Shown here: positions 16,989 to 26,578 of the stretch, piece by piece
Layout of the letters: each line of letters begins with the position of its first letter
How positions within the stretch are numbered: the stretch's first letter is position 1
Source: Streptomyces sp. 840.1
GTDB taxonomy: Bacteria; Actinomycetota; Actinomycetes; Streptomycetales; Streptomycetaceae
Length of the DNA: 64,000 bases
Reading direction: 5' to 3'
Assembly: GCF_003751445.1 (NCBI RefSeq)
Contig: NZ_RJUU01000003.1
Span: forward strand, 930,001 to 994,000
Program-made: the position numbers and the translations under genes
The notes under the pieces: generated by a model
Told to the model about the DNA's origin: nothing
The model's input: the letters and a program-made list of their open reading frames with translations, nothing else
Databases searched by the model: none

Positions 16989-17224
16989 CGGGTGTGTCTG
17001 CCGCGGTTCCCCGTGGCGACAAAGAAAACAATACCAGGGGTTTGGGGTCCACCTCACCTGCATATTGGGTGGTCAGCGAGGTGCGAGCGGATCGGACGGA
17101 TGTTCCGGACGGCACGCCCCCGCGCCTGCGCACGATCCGTCGTCGCACGCGTACGCACGGTGTGTCCGGAGGGTCGGCGGCGACGTCCACGAAGGCGCGG
17201 GCGGGGCGGGTTACGTTCGCCGGC

Positions 17225-18529
17225 ATGAGTGATCGCGGCTATCGGCCACCCCGCGCGCTGTCACCGCTGCGTGAGCACTTGCGTGAGACCTTCTGGTTCG
17301 CTCCGACCCTGACACTGGTCTGCGCCATCGCGCTCTGGTTCGCCGCCTCCGCGGTCGACGAGCAACTCGTCTCCTACCTCAAGGACGAGCAGGCGTACGA
17401 CGAGGTCAAGGATCTGGTCTCGGTCGCGGAGGACACGAAGCAGATCGTCGTCACGGTCAGCTCGGCGATGATGACCTTCATCGGTGTGGTCTTCAGTATC
17501 TCGCTGGTGGCCGTGCAGATGGCGAGCGGGCAGCTCACGCCCCGGGTGGTGCGGATCTTCGTACGAAGCCGGATCAGCAAGCTCACGCTGTCGGTGTTCC
17601 TGGCGACGTTCGTCTTCTCGCTGCTGGTGCTGAGCTCGTACGAGAGCGAGACTGATCCGCGCCTGATCACGTCCGTGCCGTTCGTGCAGAGTGTGCTGAC
17701 CGCCGCGCTCGTCGGGCTCAGCCTGCTGCTCTTCATCGCCTACGTGAGCTCCACGCTGCGTCTGATGCAGGTGGGCCCGGTCGTCGACCGCATCACCCGG
17801 GATTCGTTCCGGGTACTGGCGCGGATGCCGGGCGGCCGGCCCCAGGAGGGACCGCTCGCCGCCGAGAGCGGGCAGCTCGTGCACGAGGGGCGGGCCGGGG
17901 TCCTGCGGGACGTGAACGTGGCACGGCTGGTCCGCGCCGCGCGGCACCAGGGCGTCGTCCTGCGGCTGATCCCCCGGCTCGGGGACTTCGTCGTGCCGGG
18001 GACGCCGGTGCTTGCGGTGCACGGCGGGGCCGCGCCGCCCCGGAGCGCGCTGCGGTACACGGTGTCCGTCGGGGTCGAGCGCACCCTGCACCAGGACCTC
18101 GCGTTCGGGCTGCGCCAGCTGTCGGACATCGCGCTGCGGGCCCTGTCCCCGGCGGTGAACGATCCGACCACCACCGTGCAGTGCCTGGACCGGATCGTGC
18201 AGTTCCTCGCGGCCGTCGTGGACCTGCCCCTCGGCGCCGTCCACCACCGGGACCGCAAGGGGGTCGTGCGGCTGGTGCAGGACGTACCGGAGTGGGCGGA
18301 CCTGGTGGATCTCGGCTTCGAGGAGGTCCGGCGGTGCGCGGCGAACAGTCCGCAGGTCACCCGGCGGCTGCTGGCCGGGATCGACGATCTTCTGCTGCTG
18401 GCACCGCCCGGCCGGCAGCAGCCCCTGGTCCGGCATCGTGCGCTGCTGATCCAGGCGGTGGAGCGCACGGTGCCCGATCCGGCCGAGCGGGAGTTCGCGC
18501 TGCTCCCCGACCGGCAGGGCATCGGGTGA
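17225..18529 (+). CDS. DUF2254 integral membrane protein
   Basis: A 434-aa membrane protein of unknown function. The ATG at 17225 starts MSDRGYRPPRAL; an open frame continues upstream, but codon use degrades and there is no ribosome site for it. Four hydrophobic segments are seen near residues 22-40, 75-95, 118-138 and 155-178, with the DUF2254 signature VFSISLVAVQMASGQLTPR between the second and third. The C-terminal half is soluble, with FGLRQLSDIALRALSPAVND, another strongly conserved family block. The family is thought to be a channel or transporter-like membrane protein, but no activity is established. It shares no operon with its neighbours. Confidence 0.85.
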   Translation: MSDRGYRPPRALSPLREHLRETFWFAPTLTLVCAIALWFAASAVDEQLVSYLKDEQAYDEVKDLVSVAEDTKQIVVTVSSAMMTFIGVVFSISLVAVQMASGQLTPRVVRIFVRSRISKLTLSVFLATFVFSLLVLSSYESETDPRLITSVPFVQSVLTAALVGLSLLLFIAYVSSTLRLMQVGPVVDRITRDSFRVLARMPGGRPQEGPLAAESGQLVHEGRAGVLRDVNVARLVRAARHQGVVLRLIPRLGDFVVPGTPVLAVHGGAAPPRSALRYTVSVGVERTLHQDLAFGLRQLSDIALRALSPAVNDPTTTVQCLDRIVQFLAAVVDLPLGAVHHRDRKGVVRLVQDVPEWADLVDLGFEEVRRCAANSPQVTRRLLAGIDDLLLLAPPGRQQPLVRHRALLIQAVERTVPDPAEREFALLPDRQGIG

Positions 18530-18636
18530 GCCCCGACCGTCCCGGCCCGGCCCCACCCCGATCCTCGGCGGCGCCCGACAAAAGCGGTGCGGAAGATGTC
18601 GGGCGGCCGGTGACGGCGTCGCCGCACGATGAGCGC

Positions 18637-19434
18637 ATGGACGACACGACCTTGGTATCCCGCTTTCTCCGCGACGGCTTCGTGAAGCTGGAGGGCGCCG
18701 TCGCACCACGCGTGGCCGCGGACTGCGCGCACCTGCTGTGGCGCGAGACGGGCTGCGATCCGGAGGATCCGGCGACGTGGACGCAGCCCGTGCACCGGGT
18801 GCCCGGCATGGCGCAGGGGCCGTTCGCGGCCGCCCCCAACTCCCCGTATCTTCAGCACGCCTACGACCTTCTCGTCGGCGCGGGACGCTGGGAGCCGCGC
18901 TACTCGCTCGGCACGTTCCCCCTGCGCTTCCCGCACGCGGAGGAACCGGACGACTCGGGCTGGCACATCGAGGGGAGCTACCTGCCGGAGGGTGAGAGCT
19001 GGTACTTCACCAATCTGCGCTCCCGGGGCCGGGCGCTGCTGATGCTGTTCCTGTTCAGCGAGGTCGGTGAACAGGACGCCCCCACCCGGATCCGCGTCGG
19101 CTCACACCTCGACGTGCCAAAGGTGCTGGAGAAGTACGGGGAGGACGGGGCGAGCGGGCTGGTCCTCGCGCCCGATCTGGTCGCCGCATCCGCCCACCGG
19201 CCGCTCGGCCTCGCGACCGGGTCCCCGGGCGATGTCTTCCTGTGCCATCCCTTCCTGGTGCACTCGGCGCAACCGCACCACGGGGTGCGGCCGCGTTTCA
19301 TGGCCCAGCCGCCGCTGATGCCGGCCGCGCCGTACGAACTCCGGCGGTCCGACGGCGCCTACTCACCCGTGGAGATCGCGATCCGCCGCGGCCTGGGGCA
19401 GGACACGTCCGGTCCGGACGGTGCCGGGCGCTGA
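18637..19434 (+). CDS. Phytanoyl-CoA dioxygenase family protein
   Basis: A 265-aa predicted Fe(II)/2-oxoglutarate oxygenase of the PhyH type. The ATG at 18637 is used; the ribosome site before it is weak. The first half holds SRFLRDGFVKLEGAV, typical of the family start. Possible metal ligands are the His of SGWHIEGSY (an HxE in place of the more common HxD) and a His in the segment CHPFLVHSAQPHHGVRPR, whose Arg would bind 2-oxoglutarate. The HxE variant should be kept in mind when assigning activity. Context gives no substrate. The gene converges on the aldehyde dehydrogenase gene across a 130-base gap with three hairpins. Confidence 0.8.
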   Translation: MDDTTLVSRFLRDGFVKLEGAVAPRVAADCAHLLWRETGCDPEDPATWTQPVHRVPGMAQGPFAAAPNSPYLQHAYDLLVGAGRWEPRYSLGTFPLRFPHAEEPDDSGWHIEGSYLPEGESWYFTNLRSRGRALLMLFLFSEVGEQDAPTRIRVGSHLDVPKVLEKYGEDGASGLVLAPDLVAASAHRPLGLATGSPGDVFLCHPFLVHSAQPHHGVRPRFMAQPPLMPAAPYELRRSDGAYSPVEIAIRRGLGQDTSGPDGAGR

Positions 19435-19490
19435 CTGCGGCACCGGGCGGAGCCGGGCACGGCTCGGGCGTGTTGTGAAAGTGGCGTCGT

Positions 19491-19565
19491 CCGCCCGGAG
19501 GGCGGGCCGGCGGCGTCTGGTGCGTGCGATCGCACGCCGCGGACATGGTCTCGTAGCGGAGCTAC
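19491..19565. repeat. Three short hairpins between convergent genes
   Basis: Three inverted repeats stand in a row: CCGCCC-GGA-GGGCGG at 19491-19505, the perfect 16-base palindrome GCGTGCGATCGCACGC at 19522-19537, and GTAGC-GGA-GCTAC at 19553-19565. The first and third share a GGA loop. The cluster lies between the PhyH gene (+) and the aldehyde dehydrogenase gene (-), whose stop codon abuts the last hairpin. It may terminate both transcripts, or it may be a dispersed REP- or IS-derived repeat. Confidence 0.5.
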
Positions 19566-21139
19566 TAGGGCATCAGGTGGTGGTCCGGGAAGTTGCCCGG
19601 CGGGCGCTCGTCCGGCGGGCCGTCCGTCACGGCGCGGACCAGGAGTCCGCCCCCGACGAAGGCGCCGCGCCAGGAGGCGCCGAAGCCGCCGAAGAGCTCC
19701 TCGCGATCGCCCCTGGAGCGCGGGACGCCGTGCCCGACCTTGAACGCGCGGATCTGGGGGGCGAGCCGCGCGTACGTCGCCGGGTCGTCGGTCGAAAGGG
19801 TGGCGACCAGGGCCCCGTTGGAGGCGTTCATGGCGGCGAGGAGTTCCGCCTCCGTGTCGACCAGGACGATCGTGTCGACCGGGCCGAATGGCTCCGCGTG
19901 GTGCAGCGGGGAGGACGGCGGCGGGTTGAGGAGGGTGACCGGGTGGAGGTAGGCCGAGGCGTCCTGGCCCGGGAGGAAGTGGCCGCCTCCCGGGGTCGCG
20001 CCGGCCCGGTGCAGCGGGATTGCGCCCCGGTCGATCGCCTCGGCCACCTGGTCGGCCAGCTCCTTGGCCTTGGCCGCGTTGATCAGGGGCCCGAAGTCCA
20101 GGTCGGGCAGCGGGTCGGCCGGGTCCGCCACGGCGAGGGGATGGCCCACGCGCAGCTTGCGGACCGCCGGGAGGTACGCGAGGAGGAACGCGTCGAACGC
20201 GCTGCGCTGCACGACGAAGCGGGGGTAGGCGGTGCAGCGCTGCTTCCCGTAGTCGAAGAGTTTCGGGATCACGGCCGTGAGGGCGTCCCAGTCCGTGTGG
20301 TTCCAGATGCCCCAGGTGTTGAGGCCCTCCTGTTCGAGGATGTGCCGTTTACCCAGGTCCGTCACCGCTGTGGCGATGCGGGCGCCGGTGTCGCGGCCGC
20401 CGACGAAGGAGACGCAGCCGATCTCCGGTGCGCGGACCAGGGCCTCGGAGAGTTCGCCGCCACTGCCGCTGACGAGGGTGAGCGGGATGCCCTCGCGGGC
20501 GGCCAGCGCACACGCCAGCGTCAGGCAGGCGACGCCCCCGTCGGTGGGGGCCTTCGCGATCACCGCGTTGCCGGCGAGCGCCTGCACGAGCATCGCGTGG
20601 ACCAGCACGGACATCGGGTAGTTCCAGCTGGCGATGTTGGAGACGGGGCCCGGGAGCGGGGTGCGGTCGGTGAGCATCCCCTCGATGTTGTCCACGTACC
20701 AGCGCACCCCGTCGATCGCCCGGTCGACGTCCGCCTGGGCGAGGCGCCAGGGTTTGCCGATCTCCCAGACGAGGAGGAGGGCGAGCAGCTCGCGGTGTTC
20801 GGTCAGGGCGTCGAGAGCGGCGGTGACGCGGGCGCCGCGTTCGGGGAGCGGGACGTGGCGCCAGGCGCGGTGCTGGTCGAGGGCGGCGCGGACCGCGCGC
20901 GCGGCGGTTCGGGCGTCGAGCCGGGGCGGTCCGGCGATGGGGGTGCCGTCCACGGGTGTGGTGGCGGGGAGCACCCGGCCGTCGCGTTGCCAGCCGGCCG
21001 ACCAGAGGTTCAGCACCCGGTCGTCCTGGAAGGCCTCGGGGGCGGTGGTCAGGCAGCGGTGCCAGGCGTCCTGCCAGGCGGTGCCGGGTTTGAGGGCGAG
21101 GGGGGTAGGGATCGGGGCGGGGCTGGTGTCGGGGGTCAT
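19565..21139 (-). CDS. Aldehyde dehydrogenase family protein
   Basis: A 524-aa NAD(P)-dependent aldehyde dehydrogenase superfamily member. The active-site set is present: Asn about 173 in SNIASWNYP, Glu about 269 in ILEQEGLN and Cys about 302 in YGKQRCTAYPRF. The usual ELGGK block is changed to EQEGL and the Gly-x-Cys-Thr block to QRCTA, so it belongs to a divergent branch; PaaN-like and other acyl-CoA-linked dehydrogenases have similar changes. The C-terminal GVPRSRGDREELFGGFGAS is also unlike the common form. It is a single gene with its own ATG at 21139. The substrate is unknown. Confidence 0.82.
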   Translation of the reverse strand: MTPDTSPAPIPTPLALKPGTAWQDAWHRCLTTAPEAFQDDRVLNLWSAGWQRDGRVLPATTPVDGTPIAGPPRLDARTAARAVRAALDQHRAWRHVPLPERGARVTAALDALTEHRELLALLLVWEIGKPWRLAQADVDRAIDGVRWYVDNIEGMLTDRTPLPGPVSNIASWNYPMSVLVHAMLVQALAGNAVIAKAPTDGGVACLTLACALAAREGIPLTLVSGSGGELSEALVRAPEIGCVSFVGGRDTGARIATAVTDLGKRHILEQEGLNTWGIWNHTDWDALTAVIPKLFDYGKQRCTAYPRFVVQRSAFDAFLLAYLPAVRKLRVGHPLAVADPADPLPDLDFGPLINAAKAKELADQVAEAIDRGAIPLHRAGATPGGGHFLPGQDASAYLHPVTLLNPPPSSPLHHAEPFGPVDTIVLVDTEAELLAAMNASNGALVATLSTDDPATYARLAPQIRAFKVGHGVPRSRGDREELFGGFGASWRGAFVGGGLLVRAVTDGPPDERPPGNFPDHHLMP

Positions 21140-21244
21140 GGGGTCTCCGCTCTCGGTGCACGGTCGGGGCGGGGTGGTGCGGACGGGAAGGGGCGGGTGG
21201 GGCGCCTGCGGCGGGCCTTGTCCCCTGCCCGCCCCTTCCCGTGA

Positions 21245-21261
21245 CCGGGGCTCCGCCCCGG
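21245..21261 (-). terminator. GGGGCTCCGCCCC-type hairpin downstream of sucD
   Basis: CCGGGGC and GCCCCGG form a 7-bp stem around the loop TCC. It lies 165 bases after the sucD stop, in a 286-base gap without an open gene before the aldehyde dehydrogenase start. This GC-rich hairpin type is very common at transcript ends in Streptomyces; there is no U-tract. Confidence 0.45.
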
Positions 21262-21425
21262 ACCCCGCTCCTCGGACGCCGGAGGGGCTGGGTACCGGAG
21301 GATGGGGAGGGGCCGGGGGGCGGCCGGCGCCGGGAGGGCCGGTCGGGGCAGGGGAAGGCGCGGGCCCTCGGATGCGCGCAGGCCCGGAACAGCACGCGAG
21401 GCCCGCAAACAGCGCGACGGGTCTC

Positions 21426-22322
21426 TCAGGTCCCGCCCAGCGCTCCCCTCAGCCGGGCTCTCGTCAGGTTGGCTGTTTCGGTGGGGGTCGAGCCGACGGC
21501 CACTCCCGCCGCCTCAAGCGCACGCTTCTTCGCCTCGGCCGTTCCCGCCGAGCCCGAGACGATCGCGCCCGCGTGGCCCATCGTCCTGCCCTCGGGGGCC
21601 GTGAAGCCCGCGATGTAGCCGATCACCGGCTTGGTGATGTGCTGGGCGATGTGGGCGGCGGCGCGCTCCTCGGCATCGCCGCCTATCTCGCCGATGAGGA
21701 CGATCAGTTCGGTGTCGGGGTCCTGTTCGAAGGCGGTCAGGCAGTCGATGTGGGTGGTGCCGATGACGGGGTCGCCGCCGATGCCGACCGCCGAGGAGAA
21801 GCCGCTCTCGCGGAGCTCGTGCATCAGCTGGTAGGTGAGCGTGCCCGACTTGGAGACCAGGCCGATGCGACCGGGGACCGGGGCGATGTCCGGCGGGATG
21901 ATGCCCGCGTTGGAGTGGCCGGGGCTGATCAGGCCGGGGCAGTTGGGGCCGATGATGCGGGTGGGGCGGCTCCTGGCGTGGGCGTGGAAGGCGACCGCGT
22001 CGTGCACGGGGATGCCCTCGGTGATGACGACGGCGAGGGCGATTCCGGCGTCCACCGCCTCGATGACGGCGGCCTTGGCGAAGGGCGGCGGGACGAAGAC
22101 GACCGTGACGTCCGCGCCGGTCTCGTCCATGCCCTCCTTGACCGAGCCGAAGACCGGCACGGAGGTGCCGTCGAGGTCCACGGTCCGGCCCGCCTTGCGG
22201 GGGTTCACCCCGCCGACGATCCTGGTGCCGGCGGCGAGCATCCGGCGGGTGTGCTTCATGCCCTCGGCGCCCGTCATGCCCTGGACGAGGACCCTGCTCT
22301 CCTTGGTGAGGAAGATGGCCAT
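21426..22322 (-). CDS. sucD: Succinyl-CoA synthetase alpha subunit (paralogue candidate)
   Basis: A 298-aa CoA-ligase alpha subunit. The ATG at 22322 has AAGGAG 8 bases upstream and starts [15 protein letters not shown]. The CoA-binding Rossmann domain ([16 protein letters not shown]) is followed by the ligase domain with the phosphohistidine site GHAGAIVSG and [13 protein letters not shown]. With the beta subunit it would make succinyl-CoA from succinate, CoA and NTP, or act on a related acid. It follows sucC by 11 bases. Its divergent partner is an oxalate-type operon, so it may be a second copy that supplies a CoA donor for CoA-transfer and not the TCA-cycle enzyme; this is inference. Confidence 0.9.
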   Translation of the reverse strand: MAIFLTKESRVLVQGMTGAEGMKHTRRMLAAGTRIVGGVNPRKAGRTVDLDGTSVPVFGSVKEGMDETGADVTVVFVPPPFAKAAVIEAVDAGIALAVVITEGIPVHDAVAFHAHARSRPTRIIGPNCPGLISPGHSNAGIIPPDIAPVPGRIGLVSKSGTLTYQLMHELRESGFSSAVGIGGDPVIGTTHIDCLTAFEQDPDTELIVLIGEIGGDAEERAAAHIAQHITKPVIGYIAGFTAPEGRTMGHAGAIVSGSAGTAEAKKRALEAAGVAVGSTPTETANLTRARLRGALGGT

Positions 22323-22333
22323 GTCCGCACTCC

Positions 22334-23470
22334 TTACGCTGTGTTGGCGAGTCGGGCGGCGCGGCGCGCGGCGCCGTCCATGGTGGTGGCCCGGTGGACC
22401 AGGGGATGCGCGCGGGCGTCGAGGATCGCGTGGCCGCGGGCGGCGTTGTTGCCGTCGAGGCGGACGACGAGGGGTCTGGTCAGCCGTACCGACTCGAGCG
22501 CCCGGACGATGCCGTCGGCCACCGCGTCGCAGGCCGTGATCCCGCCGAACACGTTGACCAGGACCGACTTCACGCCGGGGTCGGAGAGGATGACGGACAG
22601 CCCGTCGGCCATCACGCCGGCCGAGGCGCCGCCGCCGATGTCGAGGAAGTTGGCGGGGCGGGCGCCGCAGCCGGCAACCACGTCGAGGGTGGACATGACG
22701 AGGCCCGCGCCGTTGCCGATGATGCCGACCTCGCCGTCGAGCTTGACGTAGTTGAGGCCCCGGGCGGCGGCCTCGGTCTCCAGCGGGTCGCCGTCGGCCG
22801 CCTCGTCGGCCTCCGCGCCCCAACGGGACTGGCGGAAGCGGGCGTTGTCGTCGAGGGTGACCTTGCCGTCCAGGGCGAGGATTCTGCCGTCGGCCGTGCG
22901 CACAAGCGGGTTCACCTCGACCAGGAGGGCGTCCTCACGGGTGAGCACCTGCCAGAGGCGGTGGAGTACCGGCGCTGCTTCCGGCGGCAGTCCGGCCGCC
23001 TCGGCGATCCGCCGCGCCACCCCCTCGGTGACTCCCTCCTCCGGGTCGACGGGGATCCGCGCCACCGCCTCCGGGCGGCTCGCGGCCACTTCCTCGATCT
23101 CCATGCCGCCCTCGGCCGAGGCGATGGCGAGGAAGGTGCCGGCCGCCCGGTCGAGTACGTAGCCGACGTAGAACTCGGCCTCGATGTCGACCGGTTCGGC
23201 CAGCATCACGGTGCGGACGCGATGTCCCTTGATGTCCATGCCGAGGATCTGACGCGCGGTGAGGGCGGCCGCCGCCGCGTCCGCCGCGAGTTTCACCCCG
23301 CCCGCCTTGCCGCGTCCACCGGTCTTGACCTGCGCCTTCACGATGACGCGGCCACCCAGCCGACGGGCCGCCCGTTCCGCCGCATCCGCGTCGTCGACCA
23401 CCTCGGCCCTGGGTACCGCTATGCCGTGTTCCGCGAAGAGTTGCCGTGCCTGGTGCTCGTACAGATCCAT
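22334..23470 (-). CDS. sucC: Succinyl-CoA synthetase beta subunit (paralogue candidate)
   Basis: A 378-aa ATP-grasp subunit. The ATG at 23470 ([17 protein letters not shown]) is the family start and is preceded by GGGAG; an open frame upstream is not coding. The ATP-grasp core [19 protein letters not shown], the metal-binding EVNPLV and the C-terminal [13 protein letters not shown], which contacts the phosphohistidine loop, are all present. It is the first gene of a two-gene operon with sucD. The 177-base divergent gap to the TPP-enzyme gene holds a palindromic operator candidate, so the two operons may be co-regulated. Confidence 0.92.
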   Translation of the reverse strand: MDLYEHQARQLFAEHGIAVPRAEVVDDADAAERAARRLGGRVIVKAQVKTGGRGKAGGVKLAADAAAAALTARQILGMDIKGHRVRTVMLAEPVDIEAEFYVGYVLDRAAGTFLAIASAEGGMEIEEVAASRPEAVARIPVDPEEGVTEGVARRIAEAAGLPPEAAPVLHRLWQVLTREDALLVEVNPLVRTADGRILALDGKVTLDDNARFRQSRWGAEADEAADGDPLETEAAARGLNYVKLDGEVGIIGNGAGLVMSTLDVVAGCGARPANFLDIGGGASAGVMADGLSVILSDPGVKSVLVNVFGGITACDAVADGIVRALESVRLTRPLVVRLDGNNAARGHAILDARAHPLVHRATTMDGAARRAARLANTA

Positions 23471-23549
23471 AGTCACTCCCGATCGTGCCGATTGCGAAAG
23501 TGCCGCACGCCCCCTGGACACCACCCACCGGATGCGGGATAACAAGGTT

Positions 23550-23573
23550 CATACAGTATTCGTCGACTGTATG
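23550..23573. promoter_or_regulatory. Inverted repeat between sucC and the oxalate operon
   Basis: CATACAGT (23550-23557) and ACTGTATG (23566-23573) are exact reverse complements with an 8-base spacer that contains most of a GTCGAC. The site is AT-rich against its surroundings, 75 bases before the TPP-enzyme start and 79 before sucC. It shares TATTC-GTCGACT with a site in front of the formate dehydrogenase operon (52378-52397). An FCD-type GntR operator is the best guess. Confidence 0.6.
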
Positions 23574-23647
23574 CAATGTACTGCGGAGTCACTGCGCCGA
23601 GCGCTGGAGCGGCTCCCGCACTCCCCTACGAAGGGACAGGGATCTTC

Positions 23648-25330
23648 ATGCCCGAGGACAGCCAGGACCTCATTTCCGGTGGGCACTTGGTCGCCAAGGC
23701 GTTGAAGGCCGAGGGGGTGGAACGCATCTACACCCTCTGCGGCGGTCACATCATCGATATCTACGACGGCTGCGTCGACGAGGGCATCGAGGTCGTCGAC
23801 GTACGCCATGAGCAGGTCGCCGCCCACGCCGCCGACGGGTACGCGCGGATCACCGGCAAGCCCGGCTGCGCCGTCGTCACCGCCGGGCCGGGGACCACCG
23901 ACGCGGTGACCGGGGTCGCCAACGCCTTCCGCGCCGAGTCACCCATGCTGCTGATCGGCGGTCAGGGGGCGCACAGCCAGCACAAGATGGGCTCCCTCCA
24001 GGACCTGCCGCACGTCGAGATGATGTCCCCCATCTCCAAGTTCGCCGCCACCGTTCCCGACACCGCACGCGCTGCGGACATGGTGTCGATGGCCTTCCGC
24101 GAGTGCTACCACGGGGCGCCCGGCCCGTCCTTCCTGGAGATCCCGCGCGATGTGCTGGACGCCAAGGTGCCGGTCGAGCGGGCCCGGGTCCCGCAGGCCG
24201 GGCAGTACCGGGCCTCGACCCGTACGGCCGGCGACCCCGCGGCCGTCGAGCGGCTCGCCGACCTGCTGGTGCACGCGGAGAAGCCGGCCATCCTGCTGGG
24301 CAGTCAGGTGTGGACGACCAGGGCGACGGACAGCGCGACCGAACTCGTACGGACCCTGAACGTCCCGGCGTACATGAACGGGGCGGGGCGCGGCACCCTG
24401 CCGCCCGGCGACCCGCACCACTTCCAGCTGTCGCGGCGCTACGCGTTCTCCAACGCCGACCTCATCATCGTCGTGGGGACCCCGTTCGACTTCCGCATGG
24501 GCTACGGGAAGCGCCTCTCCCCCGACGCCACCGTCGTCCAGATCGACCTGGACTACCGCACGGTGGGCAAGAACCGGGACATCGACCTCGGTATCGTCGG
24601 GGACGCCGGGATGGTGCTGAAGGCCGTCACCGAGGCCGCGAGCGGGCGGCTCAACGGGGGTGCGGTCAGGCGCAAGGCCTGGCTGGAGGAGCTGCGTACC
24701 GCCGAACAGACGGCGATCGAGAAGCGGTTGCCGAGCCTTCGGTCCGACGCGGCGCCGATCCACCCGTACCGGCTGGTCAGCGAGATCAACGACTTCCTCA
24801 CCGAGGACTCCATCTACATCGGGGACGGCGGCGACATCGTCACGTTCTCCGGCCAGGTGGTGCAGCCGAAGTCGCCCGGCCACTGGATGGACCCCGGTCC
24901 GCTCGGCACGCTCGGGGTCGGGGTGCCGTTCGTGCTGGCCGCCAAGCAGGCCAGGCCGGACAAGGAGGTCGTGGCGCTGTTCGGCGACGGCGCGTTCTCC
25001 CTGACCGGCTGGGACTTCGAGACGCTGGTGCGCTACAACCTCCCGTTCGTCGGCATCGTCGGCAACAACTCCTCGATGAACCAGATCCGTTACGGCCAGA
25101 AGGCCAAGTACGGCGACGAGCGCGAGCGGGTCGGAAACACCCTGGGCGACGTGCACTACGACAAGTTCGCCCAGATGCTCGGGGGTTACGGCGAGGAGGT
25201 CCGCGACCCCGCCGACATCGCGCCCGCGCTGCAGCGGGCCCGCGAGTCCGGTCTGCCGTCCCTGATCAACGTATGGGTCGATCCAGACGCGTACGCCCCC
25301 GGAACCATGAACCAGACCATGTACAAGTAG
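23648..25330 (+). CDS. Oxalyl-CoA decarboxylase-like TPP enzyme
   Basis: A 560-aa thiamine-diphosphate enzyme. The ATG at 23648 follows AGGG by about 6 bases. The catalytic Glu is in [16 protein letters not shown], and the TPP/Mg site is [20 protein letters not shown] ending in NNSS. The last block is close to oxalyl-CoA decarboxylase (elsewhere [20 protein letters not shown]). Oxalyl-CoA decarboxylase makes formyl-CoA and CO2. The gene is followed by a class III CoA-transferase, a CoA ligase and an OFA transporter, which is why I favour this role over acetolactate synthase or 2-hydroxyacyl-CoA lyase. The N-terminal [13 protein letters not shown] differs from the Oxalobacter enzyme, so the exact acyl-CoA substrate should be held open. 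Confidence 0.72.
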   Translation: MPEDSQDLISGGHLVAKALKAEGVERIYTLCGGHIIDIYDGCVDEGIEVVDVRHEQVAAHAADGYARITGKPGCAVVTAGPGTTDAVTGVANAFRAESPMLLIGGQGAHSQHKMGSLQDLPHVEMMSPISKFAATVPDTARAADMVSMAFRECYHGAPGPSFLEIPRDVLDAKVPVERARVPQAGQYRASTRTAGDPAAVERLADLLVHAEKPAILLGSQVWTTRATDSATELVRTLNVPAYMNGAGRGTLPPGDPHHFQLSRRYAFSNADLIIVVGTPFDFRMGYGKRLSPDATVVQIDLDYRTVGKNRDIDLGIVGDAGMVLKAVTEAASGRLNGGAVRRKAWLEELRTAEQTAIEKRLPSLRSDAAPIHPYRLVSEINDFLTEDSIYIGDGGDIVTFSGQVVQPKSPGHWMDPGPLGTLGVGVPFVLAAKQARPDKEVVALFGDGAFSLTGWDFETLVRYNLPFVGIVGNNSSMNQIRYGQKAKYGDERERVGNTLGDVHYDKFAQMLGGYGEEVRDPADIAPALQRARESGLPSLINVWVDPDAYAPGTMNQTMYK

Positions 25331-25346
25331 CAGAGGAGCCGTTGGC

Positions 25347-26576
25347 ATGACCAAAGCTCTTGAGGGCGTGCGCGTCCTCGACATGACACACGTACAGTCC
25401 GGTCCCTCCGCCACCCAGCTGCTCGGCTGGCTCGGGGCGGACGTGGTGAAGCTGGAAGCGCCGAGCGGTGACATCACCCGCAAACAGCTGCGCGACCTCC
25501 CCGACGTCGATTCGCTCTACTTCACGATGCTCAACTGCAACAAGCGGAGCATCACGCTCAACACCAAGAGCGAGCGGGGCAAGGAGATCCTCACCGAACT
25601 CATCCGCCGCAGCGATGTGATGGTGGAGAACTTCGGCCCGGGGGCCGTGGACCGCATGGGGTTCACCTGGGAACGCATCCAGGAGATCAACCCCCGGATC
25701 GTCTACGCCTCCATCAAGGGGTTCGGCGAGGGCCCCTACACCAACTTCAAGGCCTACGAGGTGGTCGCCCAGGCCATGGGCGGCTCGATGTCCACCACCG
25801 GCTTCGAGGACGGACCGCCGCTGGCGACGGGGGCGCAGATCGGTGACTCCGGCACCGGGATCCACGCCGTCGCCGGCATCCTGGCCGCGCTCTTCCAGCG
25901 CGAGAGCACCGGGCGGGGACAGCGCGTCAACGTCGCCATGCAGCACGCCGTGCTCAACCTGTGCCGGGTGAAGCTGCGCGACCAGCAGCGACTGTCGCAC
26001 GGGCCGTTGGCCGAGTACCCGAACGAGGACTTCGGCGACGAGGTGCCCCGCAGCGGCAACGCCAGCGGCGGCGGACAGCCCGGCTGGGCGGTGCGGTGCG
26101 CGCCCGGCGGCCCCAACGACTACGTGTACGTGATCGTGCAGCCCGTCGGCTGGAGCCCGCTCGCCTCGCTCATCGGCCGTCCGGAGCTGGTGGACGACCC
26201 CGAGTGGGCGACACCGGAGTCCCGCCTGCCGAAGCTCGGCAAGATGTTCCAGCTCATCGAGGAGTGGTCCGCCACCCTCCCCAAGTGGGACGTCCTGGAG
26301 CAGCTCAACGCGCACAACATCCCGTGCGGGCCGATCCTCTCCACCAAGGAGATCGTGGAGGACGAGTCGCTGGCCGCCAACGAGATGATCGTTCGGGTCG
26401 AGCACCCCGAGCGCGGGACGTTCACCACCGTCGGGAGCCCGCTGAAGCTGTCCGACTCCCCCGTCGATGTGGTGACTTCACCGCTGCTCGGTCAGCACAA
26501 CGAAGAGGTGTACGCCGGTGAGCTGGGCCTCGGTGACGAGGAACTGCGGCTGCTGAAGACGAGCGGAGTCATCTGA
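25347..26576 (+). CDS. Class III CoA-transferase (formyl-CoA:oxalate type)
   Basis: A 409-aa CoA-transferase of the CaiB/BaiF family. It would move CoA from formyl-CoA (or succinyl-CoA) to oxalate. GAGGAG precedes the [23 protein letters not shown] is close to the start of Frc proteins, with [14 protein letters not shown] following and the nucleophilic Asp expected in the block around residue 165 ([20 protein letters not shown]). Family signatures [13 protein letters not shown] and MVENFGPG are present. It lies 16 bases after the decarboxylase gene and 2 before the CoA ligase gene, so it is in one operon. Oxalate as acceptor is inferred from this context. Confidence 0.85.
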   Translation: MTKALEGVRVLDMTHVQSGPSATQLLGWLGADVVKLEAPSGDITRKQLRDLPDVDSLYFTMLNCNKRSITLNTKSERGKEILTELIRRSDVMVENFGPGAVDRMGFTWERIQEINPRIVYASIKGFGEGPYTNFKAYEVVAQAMGGSMSTTGFEDGPPLATGAQIGDSGTGIHAVAGILAALFQRESTGRGQRVNVAMQHAVLNLCRVKLRDQQRLSHGPLAEYPNEDFGDEVPRSGNASGGGQPGWAVRCAPGGPNDYVYVIVQPVGWSPLASLIGRPELVDDPEWATPESRLPKLGKMFQLIEEWSATLPKWDVLEQLNAHNIPCGPILSTKEIVEDESLAANEMIVRVEHPERGTFTTVGSPLKLSDSPVDVVTSPLLGQHNEEVYAGELGLGDEELRLLKTSGVI

Positions 26577-26578
26577 GC

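Noticed and set aside
23648..25330. Acetolactate synthase as name for the TPP enzyme
   Set aside because: No small regulatory subunit and no branched-chain amino acid genes nearby, and the [13 protein letters not shown] block and operon partners point to acyl-CoA decarboxylation. It remains a minor alternative.
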